A stretch of DNA of 29,803 nucleotides, taken from Ichthyophonus hoferi. Taxonomy: Eukaryota; Opisthokonta; Ichthyosporea; Ichthyophonida; Ichthyophonidae. The notes below the pieces were generated by a model. That model had not been told where the DNA came from and ran no database searches. It saw only the letters and a list, made by a program, of their open reading frames with translations. Of this stretch, positions 10,383-22,057 are shown one piece after another; the stretch's first letter is position 1, and each line of letters begins with the position of its first letter. The stretch is from the NCBI GenBank assembly GCA_002751075.1, contig NAOQ01000234.1, forward strand, positions 1 through 29,803. The letters run 5' to 3'. The position numbers were made by a program, and so were the translations under genes.

Positions 10383-12867
10383 CCTTTCTTTCTTCCTACA
10401 ACCACCTATCCCCTATATCTATTCTCCGGTAACGTTTTAAACTACAGGCCATTAGCCGCTTATGTAAGACCCCCTATCGCTGCCATCAGGCCTTGACCCA
10501 CGTCTTATTGGCTATTATGTCCAACTCTTTTGATAGGCCAATCAATGAGTAGGCCTAAAATAGACTGGAAGACATTACCAAAAGGAGAAGGCCTAAGGTG
10601 GTATTTAATTGTTAACTTGCTTGATGCTATATTTAGAAACACAAAACATTTACAAATGGGGAAAAATGCAAGGAAAGAATCTAAGACAAGTGGAGCCCCT
10701 TTTTAAAGCAAGATTGCCCAATGCTATGCATATTTATATGTTATCCAATAAGAACCACATCCCGTTCACTATTTAATGGACACATCATTTGTGGTCAAGT
10801 AATAGCAAGGTTAAGACGATACTGTAACCATATTGGATATGCTAAGGTCCCGAAGTCAGCATTATGATAATTTCGATGGGATTAAGGCGTAGTATATATA
10901 AAAAAGAAAAATGACTTGGCTGATGCTGTAAAAATTATTTCATGTTACTGGGGAGGCCATAAGGTTATACCATGCTGAGGTTATACAATTAGGGTGTGGT
11001 TTTGCAGTCTAGGCTGCATGAAAGAGTGACCTAATGTTGCGCTGTTATATTATGACAAACTTATGGTTTATTGTCATGACTATTATTTCTATAAAATAAT
11101 GTATTTTTATTTTTAAGCCATGTAGTGATTGAAAATTAAACATAAGCGCAATGCAATGGAAATATTATTATAGTACAATATTGTCACAGAATCATTTAGA
11201 TCAAGTGTTTATAAAGCATTATTAGTTACATGCACATGAATGTGTGCATTCTCAGATTAAATCAATCAGTACTAGATCAGTTAATTTACATATTTATGAT
11301 CAATAAATGCACGTCGAATTAATGAAAACAAAACTCGGGAATCTGTGTCATTATAATGTCATTCATTTAAGATTAATATTGCACTGCATTCAAAAGTATT
11401 TAATACAAGATAAGTAAATGCATTCATTATTTATTTTCATACCAAAAATACATATTGCGCTTATAGTCTTTTCAATTTTACAAACTTAAAGACATGAAGT
11501 CTAGGAATCAATTCTATTGGGTATAGATCTTACATTGCCAGTGCTTCAGATACGATAGTCACAATATACTGGTTAAAGAGGCAAAATATTAATCAAGAAG
11601 TGGAAAAATTTACATCGAGTTTTATTTTTATTAGAGTCCATGATACTAATACCACCTGATCTCTCAGAAATACAAAAACTTAATTTGAACAATTATTAAT
11701 CAATTTAATATGGCCATGTTTCCGTAAACATTATTATTTATCAATTTTGTCTGTGTTCTGTTGATATCATCTTTATTTGCCTTACCTACTATCAAATTAA
11801 TAATAGGTATACTAATTACTTCAAATCCAATAGCTATCACGAAATTTATCTTCCCAATGAAATTTTGCATATTGTACCTCAAACTATCTCGGACTTTTCT
11901 AATACTGTATGTCAAAGTATTACCATCTACCTGCAATATGGTCAACCTAAACTATATTCATCAATTAGAGAAGCAGGCTTAAAATCTTTTTAAGCCACCT
12001 TCTCACTACCCCTAAGATTGTTGCAATCAAAATATTTCTGTGCTTACAGTTTGCCCAGTTGCAGTAAAACTTGATATACAGGTTCATTTTTTTGTCATGG
12101 CAATGAAGATAAAACCTACTTGTAGCTCAAAACCACGCTCTATCTAATACGTACCAGCTATTGCACTTGCTATTTCCTAAAATATTCTAAATCAACCCCA
12201 TTATCTATTACGTGGGCCCGATCTATCGTTTATCGATGCACCCACATTATAAAAACCCATTTCTGCGCTGGAAATATATATTGCCAGCTATTTTATATTC
12301 TCTTTCCCCCTGTTCTCTATTGTCTTAATTCACCTCTTAACCATCAATATCATTTCAGTGTTATTTTGTATTTTATCATGTATCTTTTAGGCAATTAAGG
12401 CCAGAGATTTGGTGAATTAAAGAAAATACGTAAGGATTGCGGGGAGATTGTTCTTGAAAAAAAAGAAGTAATTATCGACTCTGACTGGTCAAGATGTATG
12501 ATACAACGCCACTAGTCACAAATAAGTGGAGCGTTCTCAAGAAAAAAATTTACTCGTAATGATTGTTTCACCCGTTGGTAAAAAAAGTACAGATAATTTG
12601 ATAAAGCACAAATTGTTTTCCTCAAGGAAGGAGGGTATACCGATTTTCCCCTGAAGGAGTGTCAGAAGTACATAAATGATGTCGCATAAGCCGCACTATG
12701 GTCTAGGGGGTGTGGTGGCTCACGGTGAGGAATGTGTAACAGGCCTACTAATGTGACCCCAAGTTGACATGCCGTCAACATATTTAAAATTATTACTACT
12801 ACAATATTTAAATTATATATTTCAATCACTTTATATCTCTGTATCTCTATATTTATAGCAAGCCATA
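10383..12867. other. Divergent AT-rich spacer between PDSS2 and COX5A
   Basis: No gene is supported here. The proximal part (to about 10750) carries several CCAAT motifs and may serve the PDSS2 promoter; the rest is AT-rich. A minus-strand open stretch at 11945-11700 has somewhat protein-like sequence near its start, but no splice partners or family match were found. Confidence 0.5.
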
Positions 12868-12988
12868 ATGCTGGCTAGAGGCCGTATAATTATGCCCACG
12901 GTGATTCCCGCTTTCCGGGCCGTAATTGGTTCGAAGCATTGCTGTTTTAGCTTTTCAGTGCTTTGGAGGGAGGGAGTCGGGGGTGGGG
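12868..12988 (+). CDS. Candidate first exon of COX5A (mitochondrial presequence)
   Basis: The firm COX5A exon needs an upstream exon ending in phase 1. An ATG at 12868 opens a frame beginning MLARGRIIMPTVIPAFRAV, which is Arg-rich, amphipathic-looking and free of acidic residues, like a matrix-targeting sequence. A GTAGTG donor after 12988 gives phase 1 and a precursor of about 156 residues, near the roughly 150 of human COX5A. The donor is weak and the intron would be about 1 kb. The more obvious GTAATT after FRA gives the wrong phase. Confidence 0.35.
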
Positions 12989-14005
12989 GTAGTGAACTAC
13001 CAAACAAGCAGAACTGAATATCCTGGTATATTTAAAGATTTGGTTTTTTTAAAACTGCTTGCAATAGGCAATGCAACACAGGCAATACAACACATCGCCT
13101 TGGTTGGGTCATATGCTTAATGTATAGCGCGTCTATTTATTCATGCGGTAATGCTAGATTTATGCTAAATATATACTTTAAAAATACCTCTATGCTGTGT
13201 ACATACTTGGCCTATTATATAAATTTGAATAATCTATGTATTAACTGGGTATCAACCGCGTTTTCCACCCCCTCATGTACAATAATTTGTTACAAAGTTG
13301 TTATAATACAACAATTTGTTGTTATTGCTACTTATCTTAAAATCCACTTCCCTGTCTGTGGGTAGAGGTTGTATTGTTGTGCTGAAAAGATGAAAAGCAC
13401 TTTGCATTTTATTTTTTAGTGATAAAAAGATGAATATTTTACTATCACGGTTGCTTTTGTGTAGTGGTATATTTGTATAAGGTAGTGAGCATGCTCTAAA
13501 GGAGTTATAGCAAACAAGTAAAAGATCTATATTACAAAAAAAAAAATTATAAAAAAAAAAGGTGACGGCTTTATATCTTATACCCGAGTCCAAGTTCACC
13601 CTTTACGCCTCAACTACTCCTTTTTAATGAATTATTGTCTCTGTCATTATGTCTCTTTATCCCGGTTTATTTTTTTTTCTGTCATTTATATTTTCTATTT
13701 AAGTACCAACTACTAATTCTTTTGATAGATTGTAGTTTATCTTAAATCAAGATTGGTTTATGGTTCTTCCATGTAGCTAGATTGAGCGTTTTTAAGATCA
13801 TGGTTACTTGTACTGAATAGTTACTTTTTTTTTTTAGCTAGACCTCTTTAAGGCGGAACACTGAAAGATTATCACAATCACCCGTAATAGATATTACTCT
13901 TTCCTCCTCTCCCCTGTAATATTAGTTGTGATTCCTCCTCTCAGCAATTATTCCCTCCTATCTCACATATATAATGTTACCTAACCCAACTACACCCTTT
14001 CCCAG

Positions 14006-14910
14006 TGATGCCAATGCAACGTAGGGTGCATATCGCGGCTGAAAATTTTGGTCCTGAATGGGACGCCAAATGGATCAAGTTTTTTGAGGATGAAAAACTA
14101 AGTTTGATCTCACTTCACCGTGGCTTAGACGACGTGTTTAGTCATGACCTGGTGCCCAAGGTCGAGATTATGACGGCTGTGCTGCACGCCTGTAGACGTT
14201 TAAATTGCTATGGTACTGCTATCCGCATGTTGGAAGCTGTAAGAGAAAAGGTAAGGGGAATTAATTCTTCTAAATTTCTTTAATAGTGCTGTACTATACA
14301 TGTACATTTGTACCCTGTGATCATAGGATGTTAACCTGGGTGAATAGTGCCTAGATATGCTTAAAGGGGTTAGTGCTGTATATCTCATTTTATAGTTTTC
14401 TTTACAGCTTCTATTTTTCTAAAAAAAAAATATACCTCAAGAATTTTTTGGCTACTTTCTTTTGACTTTACTTTTAGACTTTTATATATATATTAATAAG
14501 ATAAAATGTATGCTATGGACACAGCTAGTCCTGTGTAAATTTTATTATGATGCTTTTTGTTGTTGACTGCTCATCTTTATGGTACCTTTGCCATGATTAT
14601 ATTTAAGGTCATGCTCATACTGTTGTGTTACCCAGAAAAGAGCGGGTATTTAGGATTAATGAGAAACACCTATTGATTGATCAGATTTTGTATTATTACA
14701 GTAATATAGGCCTTCTCTATTTTTTAGTAGCACCACACCTCACATAAGCCAATATAGCAGTAACTAAGTGGCACCTTAACCCTACTCTTTGGGAACCTAA
14801 TGCAGGTTGATTCTAAGGCAGACTATTACTACTTAGTTGATAAGCTCCAACCAATCTTGGACGAACATGGCATTGACACCCCAGAGGCCCTCGGCTTTTC
14901 CCCGCCCTAG
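14006..14910 (+). CDS. COX5A: Cytochrome c oxidase subunit 5A
   Basis: COX5A (yeast Cox6) is a nuclear-encoded matrix-side subunit of respiratory complex IV. Exons: 14006-14250 and 14806-14910, joined in phase 0 at GTAAGG...GCAG. The protein contains EWDAKWIKFFED, matching the family's EFDARWVTYF; LHRGLDDVFSHDLVPKVEI, matching LRKGINTLVTYDMVPEPKI; and the signature LHACRRLN...AIRMLEAV. The second exon gives YYLVDKLQPILDEHGI, then DTPEALGF, aligning with the human C-terminus, and ends at TAG. A pyrimidine-rich tract and CAG just before 14006 show that this is an internal exon. An in-frame ATG at 14008 would give only 115 residues with a very short presequence, so a presequence exon probably lies upstream (candidate at 12868-12988). 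Confidence 0.93.
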
Positions 14911-15161
14911 ATCATTTGCTTTTTCGTTTTAGCCTTGTAATTGTTTTTCTATTTCGGCAGAGTTTACAGAGTACGTAGACTGCCAAGATATACATTCATC
15001 TATTAAAACACTTCATATTAGTCCTCATTGGATATCATTATGTGCACATATAACAGCATGAGGGTTTTTGACCTACCTTGATATTTGTAGTCGACCTTTC
15101 CTTATTATTTTCCCTTCCCTTCATCTTGATCTCTACCTCCTATAGGGCAAGACTTAGCTGA

Positions 15162-15171
15162 AATAAATAAA
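15162..15171 (+). other. Candidate poly(A) signals downstream of COX5A
   Basis: Two overlapping AATAAA hexamers lie about 250 bp after the COX5A stop codon, a plausible 3'-UTR length. Confidence 0.4.
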
Positions 15172-16799
15172 AGTGTCGGCTTATTTCCTTTACACATATT
15201 GATGGAATGCTCAAATAAGCTATATTGGATGCCTTACGACGGGCTACTAATATTCAATAATGATCCAAGGGAGTGATTGTTTCTCTCTTCTCAGTACTTC
15301 TTGCAAGTTCTTTTATACATATATGTAATCTAAGCACTCCTATTAGATATGGGTATATCACGTAAACATTCTCAGGCAATGTATTTGCAAATACACGTCT
15401 GTAAAGGTTGTTATCATATAGACATTTGATTTCAGTCAAGTCTTACCCATGCTTGCATATTTTATTTGCCTTATGTACGAGCATGAGTTGGAGCCTACAC
15501 TATCTTGTACATGGTCCCAGAACCCATGAACAGCTTGCTTGGCTTAGTGAGAATGATCCAAATATTATCAAATATTACTAAGGGAGCTCTGTATGATTTG
15601 TAATTGAATCATAAATATTTAAATATTCCACATCCCTCTGTTGAGCTTTCATCTACTTTATTTCTATAGTTAACATCTAGTTTACAGTAATAGGAATGTT
15701 TACTACTACTTAATTATATGCAAATATCAAACAAGATATTTGGATGAGTATATAACTAGTATTTTCAAGTCTTACTCTCTTCCAAAATTTTATCTTAGAG
15801 TGCAGCGGTCAATGGTCCATGCATACTTTTATACGCGAAAAACATCACATCCATGGTACAGTGGTACAGCCTTTAAACAGACCTCACGATGTAAACCTTC
15901 CAAAGGCATCTTACATGATGCATGATGTAGGCCTACGAAGATCACAGTAGGTTAGCCAGTCAAGGAAGTAAGGGGAGTAGGAGGTAATGATATTGAGTTA
16001 AAGTCTATGGCGTGGATGGGAGGTCTTGATAAAACTCTGTAATACCTTCCTTATATTTATCTACTCATTTATATATGTAGACTAGGTTTTATAATTTTAC
16101 ACGTTAATCACACCCAGACTGCAATACCTTGGGTGTCTACCTGGCCTATTGCAGTTTAACGGGTAGATTGCCCTTCTAAATCCAGTGCTATCAATATTTA
16201 TAAAGGTAAACACTCATTATGTAAGGATGAATAATGCTTATGGTCAGCTAGTTGATAATCAGTGCTATCACGGCAGGGTGACAGAGGTACGGTTTAAATT
16301 ACCCATCTTGTACGAGGTATACAGTGCCAGATGCTGTGAAATGACATTTGGTTTTGGTAGGAAATACATTATATAGAAAGATACGAATCTTCTATTTGTA
16401 GTTGCCCCCATCAAAATTGAGTATTATTAGTACATGGATCTATGGATCCATAAAGGTTTATCTCATACAACATGTACACTACCACTACCTACTCTAGCCA
16501 CTCCAATTTATTTTCTACATACATATAAAAACCATAATAATTCGTCTATGTACCCCTGCATCTAAATATACTCCGGGTTCCTTATTGAGCAGACCTTATC
16601 GACAACCTTTTGAATATCAATTTTCTCTAGCCTCAGGCTTTCTCTCTTATCACGCACGTGTTTCCTTCCAATTATCCCATCCCTCAAAATGTTCTATTGC
16701 TTGATATAACTATTGCTGTTACCATCTATCATATGATCTGATGCCCTGAAGTAGTAGCAATTACTATTATATTGAGTTTAAAACCAGAGTAAATTTATG
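15172..16799. other. Spacer downstream of COX5A, no gene seen
   Basis: This AT-rich sequence lies between the convergent ends of COX5A and the neugrin-like gene. The short open frames have no family resemblance or splice support. Confidence 0.5.
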
Positions 16800-17041
16800 T
16801 AGTATCTTATTACTATCCTAAGTTATATAGATCATATTATTATCCTTTGTTATACACTATCCTATTATTACTTGAAGTTATACAATATCCTGTTATTACC
16901 GTAAGTTATTTAATATTTTCGTACTATTATTTGTTACATAGTATCCTATTACTATTCTTTGTTATATATTATCCTGTTACTATTTTTTGTTATATATTAT
17001 CCTGTTACTATTCTTTACTATATAGATACTCTATTACTATC
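16800..17041 (+). repeat. Degenerate 28-bp minisatellite
   Basis: About nine tandem copies of a 28-bp AT-rich unit built around GTTATATATTATCCTGTTAC and TATTCTTT. The last three copies are nearly identical and the left-hand ones more diverged. It lies just beyond the 3' end of the neugrin-like gene. The open frame through it is an artefact of the repeat. Confidence 0.85.
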
Positions 17042-17180
17042 CAGGCAGGACCCATAAGTCCTTCCTGCCACGAAATAGCATACTGGGAGTGTAGATAGAT
17101 TGCCTATTACATATTATTCTAAGAAATAACCACTGCACGATAAAATTACGAGGAGCTACTCTCTTGGCCTCAATATGCCT

Positions 17181-20100
17181 TCAGAAGACCTTGGGGTCTC
17201 TCTTCTTCACAGCGATCATGTCCTTGACAATATCTTGCTCTATCCCCGAGGCCGTCCGCAGGGTGCCATTCCTCTCTCTAACCACCATTTTCTAGAGACA
17301 ACAAGTAGTATCAATTGGCTGAGGCCCGTATAAAAGGATCCTTCTGATTGATTTTTTCAAAAGACATTTTATCCTAGATAATACAGAGTGTATGTGACTA
17401 TAAACCCCTTGGAATTAAAGGGACATGGCAAAGGTGCTGTCTAATGGACATAGAGTAATCAACCACTAATAGAGTAGTAGCTATAGCCAGTATACCTTGC
17501 ATCAAACCCAATTGGATTATTGTAAAGATTGTCAGGTATTGATTAGCTACTATGACCTACATACTATATACATGATGTAGAAGGTATTCATATAGTCCAT
17601 TCCTCCCTGGTCTACCCTCCTAAGTATCATATAACTATAATAACCACTAACCACAATATATAAGTCTCCATATTCATCAACACACCCTCGTGTATCTGCT
17701 TCATATCAAGAAAAAAGAAAAAAGTATGAACGAGAGATTAAAGAGATTGGTCAGATGGAAGAACATATATATGTACTCATGTATTAGGCAAGCATATAAT
17801 TACATATGCACTATGTTAATATATATGTGAAATCAAAGAAATAGCCCCAGGACCTATCTCCACCCATAAGAATTGTCCAATCCTAACCTACCAGGTGTTC
17901 CCTTACCTGGGTCTCATTGGCTCCATTTACCATGTGAAAGAACCATTCAGACTTTGAATTAGAGGGTGGGCCCGGGTGTACCTCGATGACAGTGGCCAAT
18001 GATACGTCTTTCTTGTCCACTACATATGTGGGGGCATTGGAAGAGGCTTTGGCCTCAACATCCCTGTAGAACTAAGGTGATATCGAGGGAAGGAGGGACA
18101 GAGGATATGGGGCGGGGATAGGCAGGAGGAAAGGACATTAGGAATATAACTAAAGTGGTGACAGAATCAGAGGTCCGCACACACATACCTTCTCCATATC
18201 TTGGTCGGCAATGATTGTATACACTGGCTGGGAATGACCTAGGCGGGTCACGATAATTGGCTCTCTCCCCAAGTCATCCCTGGGATTCATGTCTACCCCT
18301 GCCTCAACATCCAGCTTTAACATACGTTCTTTTAGTTTGGCTAACTTCTCAGCACCACCCTGTACCCATGAGAGAGAGAGAGTAACTATAGGATAGGGGG
18401 AGGTGGGGAATAGTAGCCATAGTAATAATAATAAGAATAAAATCAGTAATTACAGAGATATGTGTGATCGAACTAAGGGGACTGCGTAGACAAATTAAAA
18501 AAGAAATAACAGGAGCAGTGTGTGTAATGGAAAAAATAGAAAAACGTATTGAGATACCATCCTATATATATATATATATATATATTGTATAAGTGTCAAG
18601 GGGTCACCAATTATACCGGGGTGGCCCCTAAGATCCGTTCCTCCTTATGCCTCTTAAGAATTTCATCAATAGTATTGTTAGACACCAAGAACCTTCTAGC
18701 CAGCTTGTCGTGAGGCCAGGCGGCAGGGTCACTGTTATATAGGTCAATCACGGCCTCCCTGGTACGAGGGTTGATCTTCCACTCCTGTATATACCCCCAA
18801 CCTTGTTAGTTCCGATGCTATTGCCTCCTTCCTCCATACCTACCATGCATCAAATCTTCTCTCATTCAATTAAATTGCCTCCCCAGTATATCCACGGGAT
18901 ATCCCCCCTAGACTGATATAGCAGATAGAAACTATAGTATAGTCTGATGAGAGGATATATCCAAGGTAATTCAATTACGAAGGAGTATCTCCCTATCCTC
19001 TAACACACTGTCATACTCATGCTATGACATTAGAAGCCCTCTCCCTCTTCTATATCAATATTTTGCTAAGCTACAATGATTGATGGGGCAGGGCAAAAGC
19101 AGTCAATTCAATCCTAATATAAATCTTTTTGTGAGTAAGGATAGGTGGGTGTGTTATACGTTAATCAATAGCCGCCAGCCCAAGACCATGACTCTCTTGT
19201 ACCCCTTCTGCTGCCAAATAGCCGGCGAGTAATTGATCAGATGTAAAGTTAGGGAGGAAGAAAGGGAAAGGTAGTAATGAAAGGGTCGGGCAGATATGTT
19301 ATAATATGCACTTATGATTGGGTGTATGTTTTAATCTTCAATTACTAGTGGGCATATATTTTTTAATCTTTCCTGCTCTCTCTCATCTCAACCCACCTTT
19401 TCAGAGGATTCACTATCTGGCTCCCAATCAGGTGATCGCCATATGATTGGCCTCTTATTGGTTAAGCTTTCCCCCCGTTTATCTCTAGCAATCGATTGGT
19501 CCAATCTTCTATTGTTCTCCTTGGAGTCAATCTGGCCCCTTGCTGCCTCTTTAATGCTTCGGCTTACACTACCTGCCCATCGCCGGACTACTCCCTTGAA
19601 GGATAAGCTACCTGTTAAGGGGAAGCGGCAAGGCTAAAACGGGGGAGATGGAAGGGACAGATGAGTACGGTTGGGGACACCAGTCATGTCACCGTGAAAG
19701 ACATCTACTGATATATAACTACTTCTCAATAAAATACAACAATAGAGAGAAAGGGAAAGGAAAACCAAAAGGAAAGCAGTGACATAATGAGATGTATGCA
19801 GAAAAAACCGTCCTATAATAGAAGTATGATAGGGTAACGACGGAGAAAAGGCCACAAACAACATGGAAGGCAGAAATAAGAAATATACAAGTAGGACTGA
19901 AGAGGTATTATACCTATACCATAAGATAATAAAGAACAGTAAAAATTAGTATGAATATTAAACTTTTTTGGTTTTTAGGTTATTATAATATTCCCAAACT
20001 AAATAGAGACATGCATGTGTCGTTGTTCTACAATATTTTAGAATAATATTGCTTTACTGGCCGAAAATATACAACAGCATCAACACGTTGTAGGGTTTAT

Positions 20101-20252
20101 TTGGTATAATATTGAGAACATGCCCCTCTGTAAAAACAATAATAAATAAAATAACAACAAGTTGGTTATGTACGCTAGTAAAAAGGTTCCTATACTTTAA
20201 CATGCACTACAGCTGTCAAAGCAGGTTGGTGGCACAGTACGCGGGACAACAT
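17181..20252 (-). CDS. Neugrin/Rrg9-like mitochondrial protein
   Basis: Six exons (minus strand): 20252-20211, 19633-19397, 18784-18617, 18359-18189, 18071-17907, 17291-17181. All junctions are phase 0, giving 297 residues. Exon 1 (MLSRVLCHQPALTA) is presequence-like; its GTAGTG donor is weak, so that exon is less certain. Late in exon 2, SPDWEPDSESS resembles the human neugrin segment around SDWEPEE. Exon 3 (residues 94-149) is a helix-turn-helix-like block, NPRTREAVIDL...DPAAWPHDKLARRF...NTIDEILKRH, that follows neugrin's spacing of LHEEFPESW, LAEGFDVS and VIRRVLK. The C-terminal KMVVRERNGTLRTAS recalls both the neugrin tail and a segment of ribosomal protein mS22. Human neugrin acts in mitochondria with the 16S rRNA; a similar role here is inferred. 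Alternative: a Bot1/mS45-type mitoribosomal protein. The reading frame is intact. Confidence 0.65.
18563..18585. repeat. (TA)n microsatellite
   Basis: A pure 23-bp TA run in an intron of the neugrin-like gene. Confidence 0.95.
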
Positions 20253-21580
20253 AGCTGTCCATCCACATGTATGACAAGATGTTCCGAAAGGCCTTTCTTT
20301 CTTTGTTTCTTATCTCTACCACAATTTCCTTTGTCTTATCGTACGACCTTCAGCAACACTAATATACTGTATAATAGTTCTATATACATAAACATAAACA
20401 TACCTGTATATATATGCGTACAAAAGTAAAACCTAAGCTGTTTGCCCGGTGCGGCTCAATCGCACCCATTTGTTTCTATTGGCTGCTTAGCTATCCGTAG
20501 CGCTACTCGTAGGGCTAGACTATTAATGCAATATTCCAAAAAACCAGTATTGCTAATCGAATATATCCAAGTCGACTATTGGAGCTGGGCAGCGATTGGC
20601 TGAGTATTGCATATGGTCTGTGATTATCACATGAAAAAATCATAAGCCAGGGGCCTACAATGAAGAATACGTCGGAATTCACTATAACCAAAGTAGAATG
20701 ACTTAGGTGTTCCTTCACCCTTAATACTATGTAAATTATTTTTTAAAATAAATAAATTTTTAAGTGATCAATTCAATAAAGCCTAAATGCAATTATGATG
20801 AATTGAAACATTTTATTGTACTAACTAATAAAGTAAGTATAACTTAATATAATTTTAACGCTAATATTATGCTTAAGCCTAGTCATAGACGGCTATCTAT
20901 CAGTATATATTTTGTGTGCTAGACTCAAATAAGAAAATATTGAAAAGTTGAAAAGTTAATTCTACACTCATGGCTCACTCATTTCTTTCTCTAAGCAGAT
21001 ATTCTCTATTATCTGGAGTTTACACTCAACTAAGTTGACCATAACCTTATCATTATCCTACTACATATACACCGTACCACGCCCAGTAACATTAAATCAA
21101 TTCTATCTCCTTGCAGCAGTTATTATCAATATATTTGGTTTGTACCTCATTTATCCAAGAGTACATATCAACTACTGGATACCTAGCCTATATGCATTCT
21201 TTTCGTATTTGCCTATATCTTGAGTATTAGTTTATTTGGTTTATATTAAATAGTTCTTATTGGGCTATCGGGCACCTCAGGGTCTGGGCCTTCAGTATTA
21301 TGACATAAAAATGGTGTTACAATGAAACAGTCTATTTAGATATTGTTGGGAATAATAAGTAGAGACAGGAGCGTTCCTGTAACTTATATACGTTTAGAAG
21401 AAGAGGTAATATTAAATTAAAATAAATTTTAACGTACTACTTTGCATAAAGGAGTACAGATATGCCAAGATATATTTTTATTATTAAACAAGTCGGCAGG
21501 ATTTTTCTTGGGCAGGATTATGCAACGAGTTATCTTATCTGCCCAAAACGTGATCTGAAATCACTGCTTCACTTCTGGAG
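20253..21580. other. Divergent spacer upstream of the neugrin-like and coiled-coil genes
   Basis: This AT-rich spacer separates two head-to-head genes. ATTGG motifs occur near 20478 and 20592, upstream of the neugrin-like gene. No coding exon is supported. Confidence 0.5.
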
Positions 21581-21838
21581 CCAATAAATACTTTCTGTCT
21601 AAGTTCCTATTGGCTCCCACTTAAAAGCCACCAATGGTTGTAAATTCCGTACTACCATTTAAATGCAATAGCTGGTGCTAACTAGATTTTATTGTTTACC
21701 ATTGACCAATGGATATTGAGTCAATATTTTATCTATGGGGAATCAATGAATTGCAAACATATATCTATCCGAAAATGGCAAATTTACTAAGACAGTACAA
21801 ATTATGATTGGCTTCCCTATAAAACCACAGCTTATTGG
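21581..21838 (+). promoter_or_regulatory. CCAAT-rich candidate promoter of the coiled-coil gene
   Basis: Six CCAAT/ATTGG pentamers fall within about 260 bp (21581, 21609, 21631, 21706, 21807, 21834), with TATAAAA at 21818-21824. The ATG of the downstream gene lies about 235 bp after the TATA box. CCAAT boxes are classically bound by NF-Y. The clustering is visible; promoter function is inferred. Confidence 0.4.
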
Positions 21839-22057
21839 TCTTCTGCTAGTTTGATTAGATTACTTAGATAGCGTATGTTTCTACTCCTAGTGGGCTTGAT
21901 TGCCAAGTTGTATTTATTCCTTCTTTATCTAGATACATCTTTATTAGTACTATTAATAGGTTTCTATCTTTGCACATTTTTTTTGGTATACTAAAATTAC
22001 ACTTTCAAGTAACAGTATAACACTCAAGCGCGGTTTACGGTCACCCCAAGAGTAATC

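Noticed and set aside
16847-17098. 83-residue Tyr/Leu-rich plus-strand frame
   Set aside because: It is produced by the 28-bp minisatellite and lacks start, splice or domain support.
17181-17291. mS22 (MRPS22) as the identity of the minus-strand gene
   Set aside because: Only the last exon resembles mS22; the rest follows neugrin architecture.
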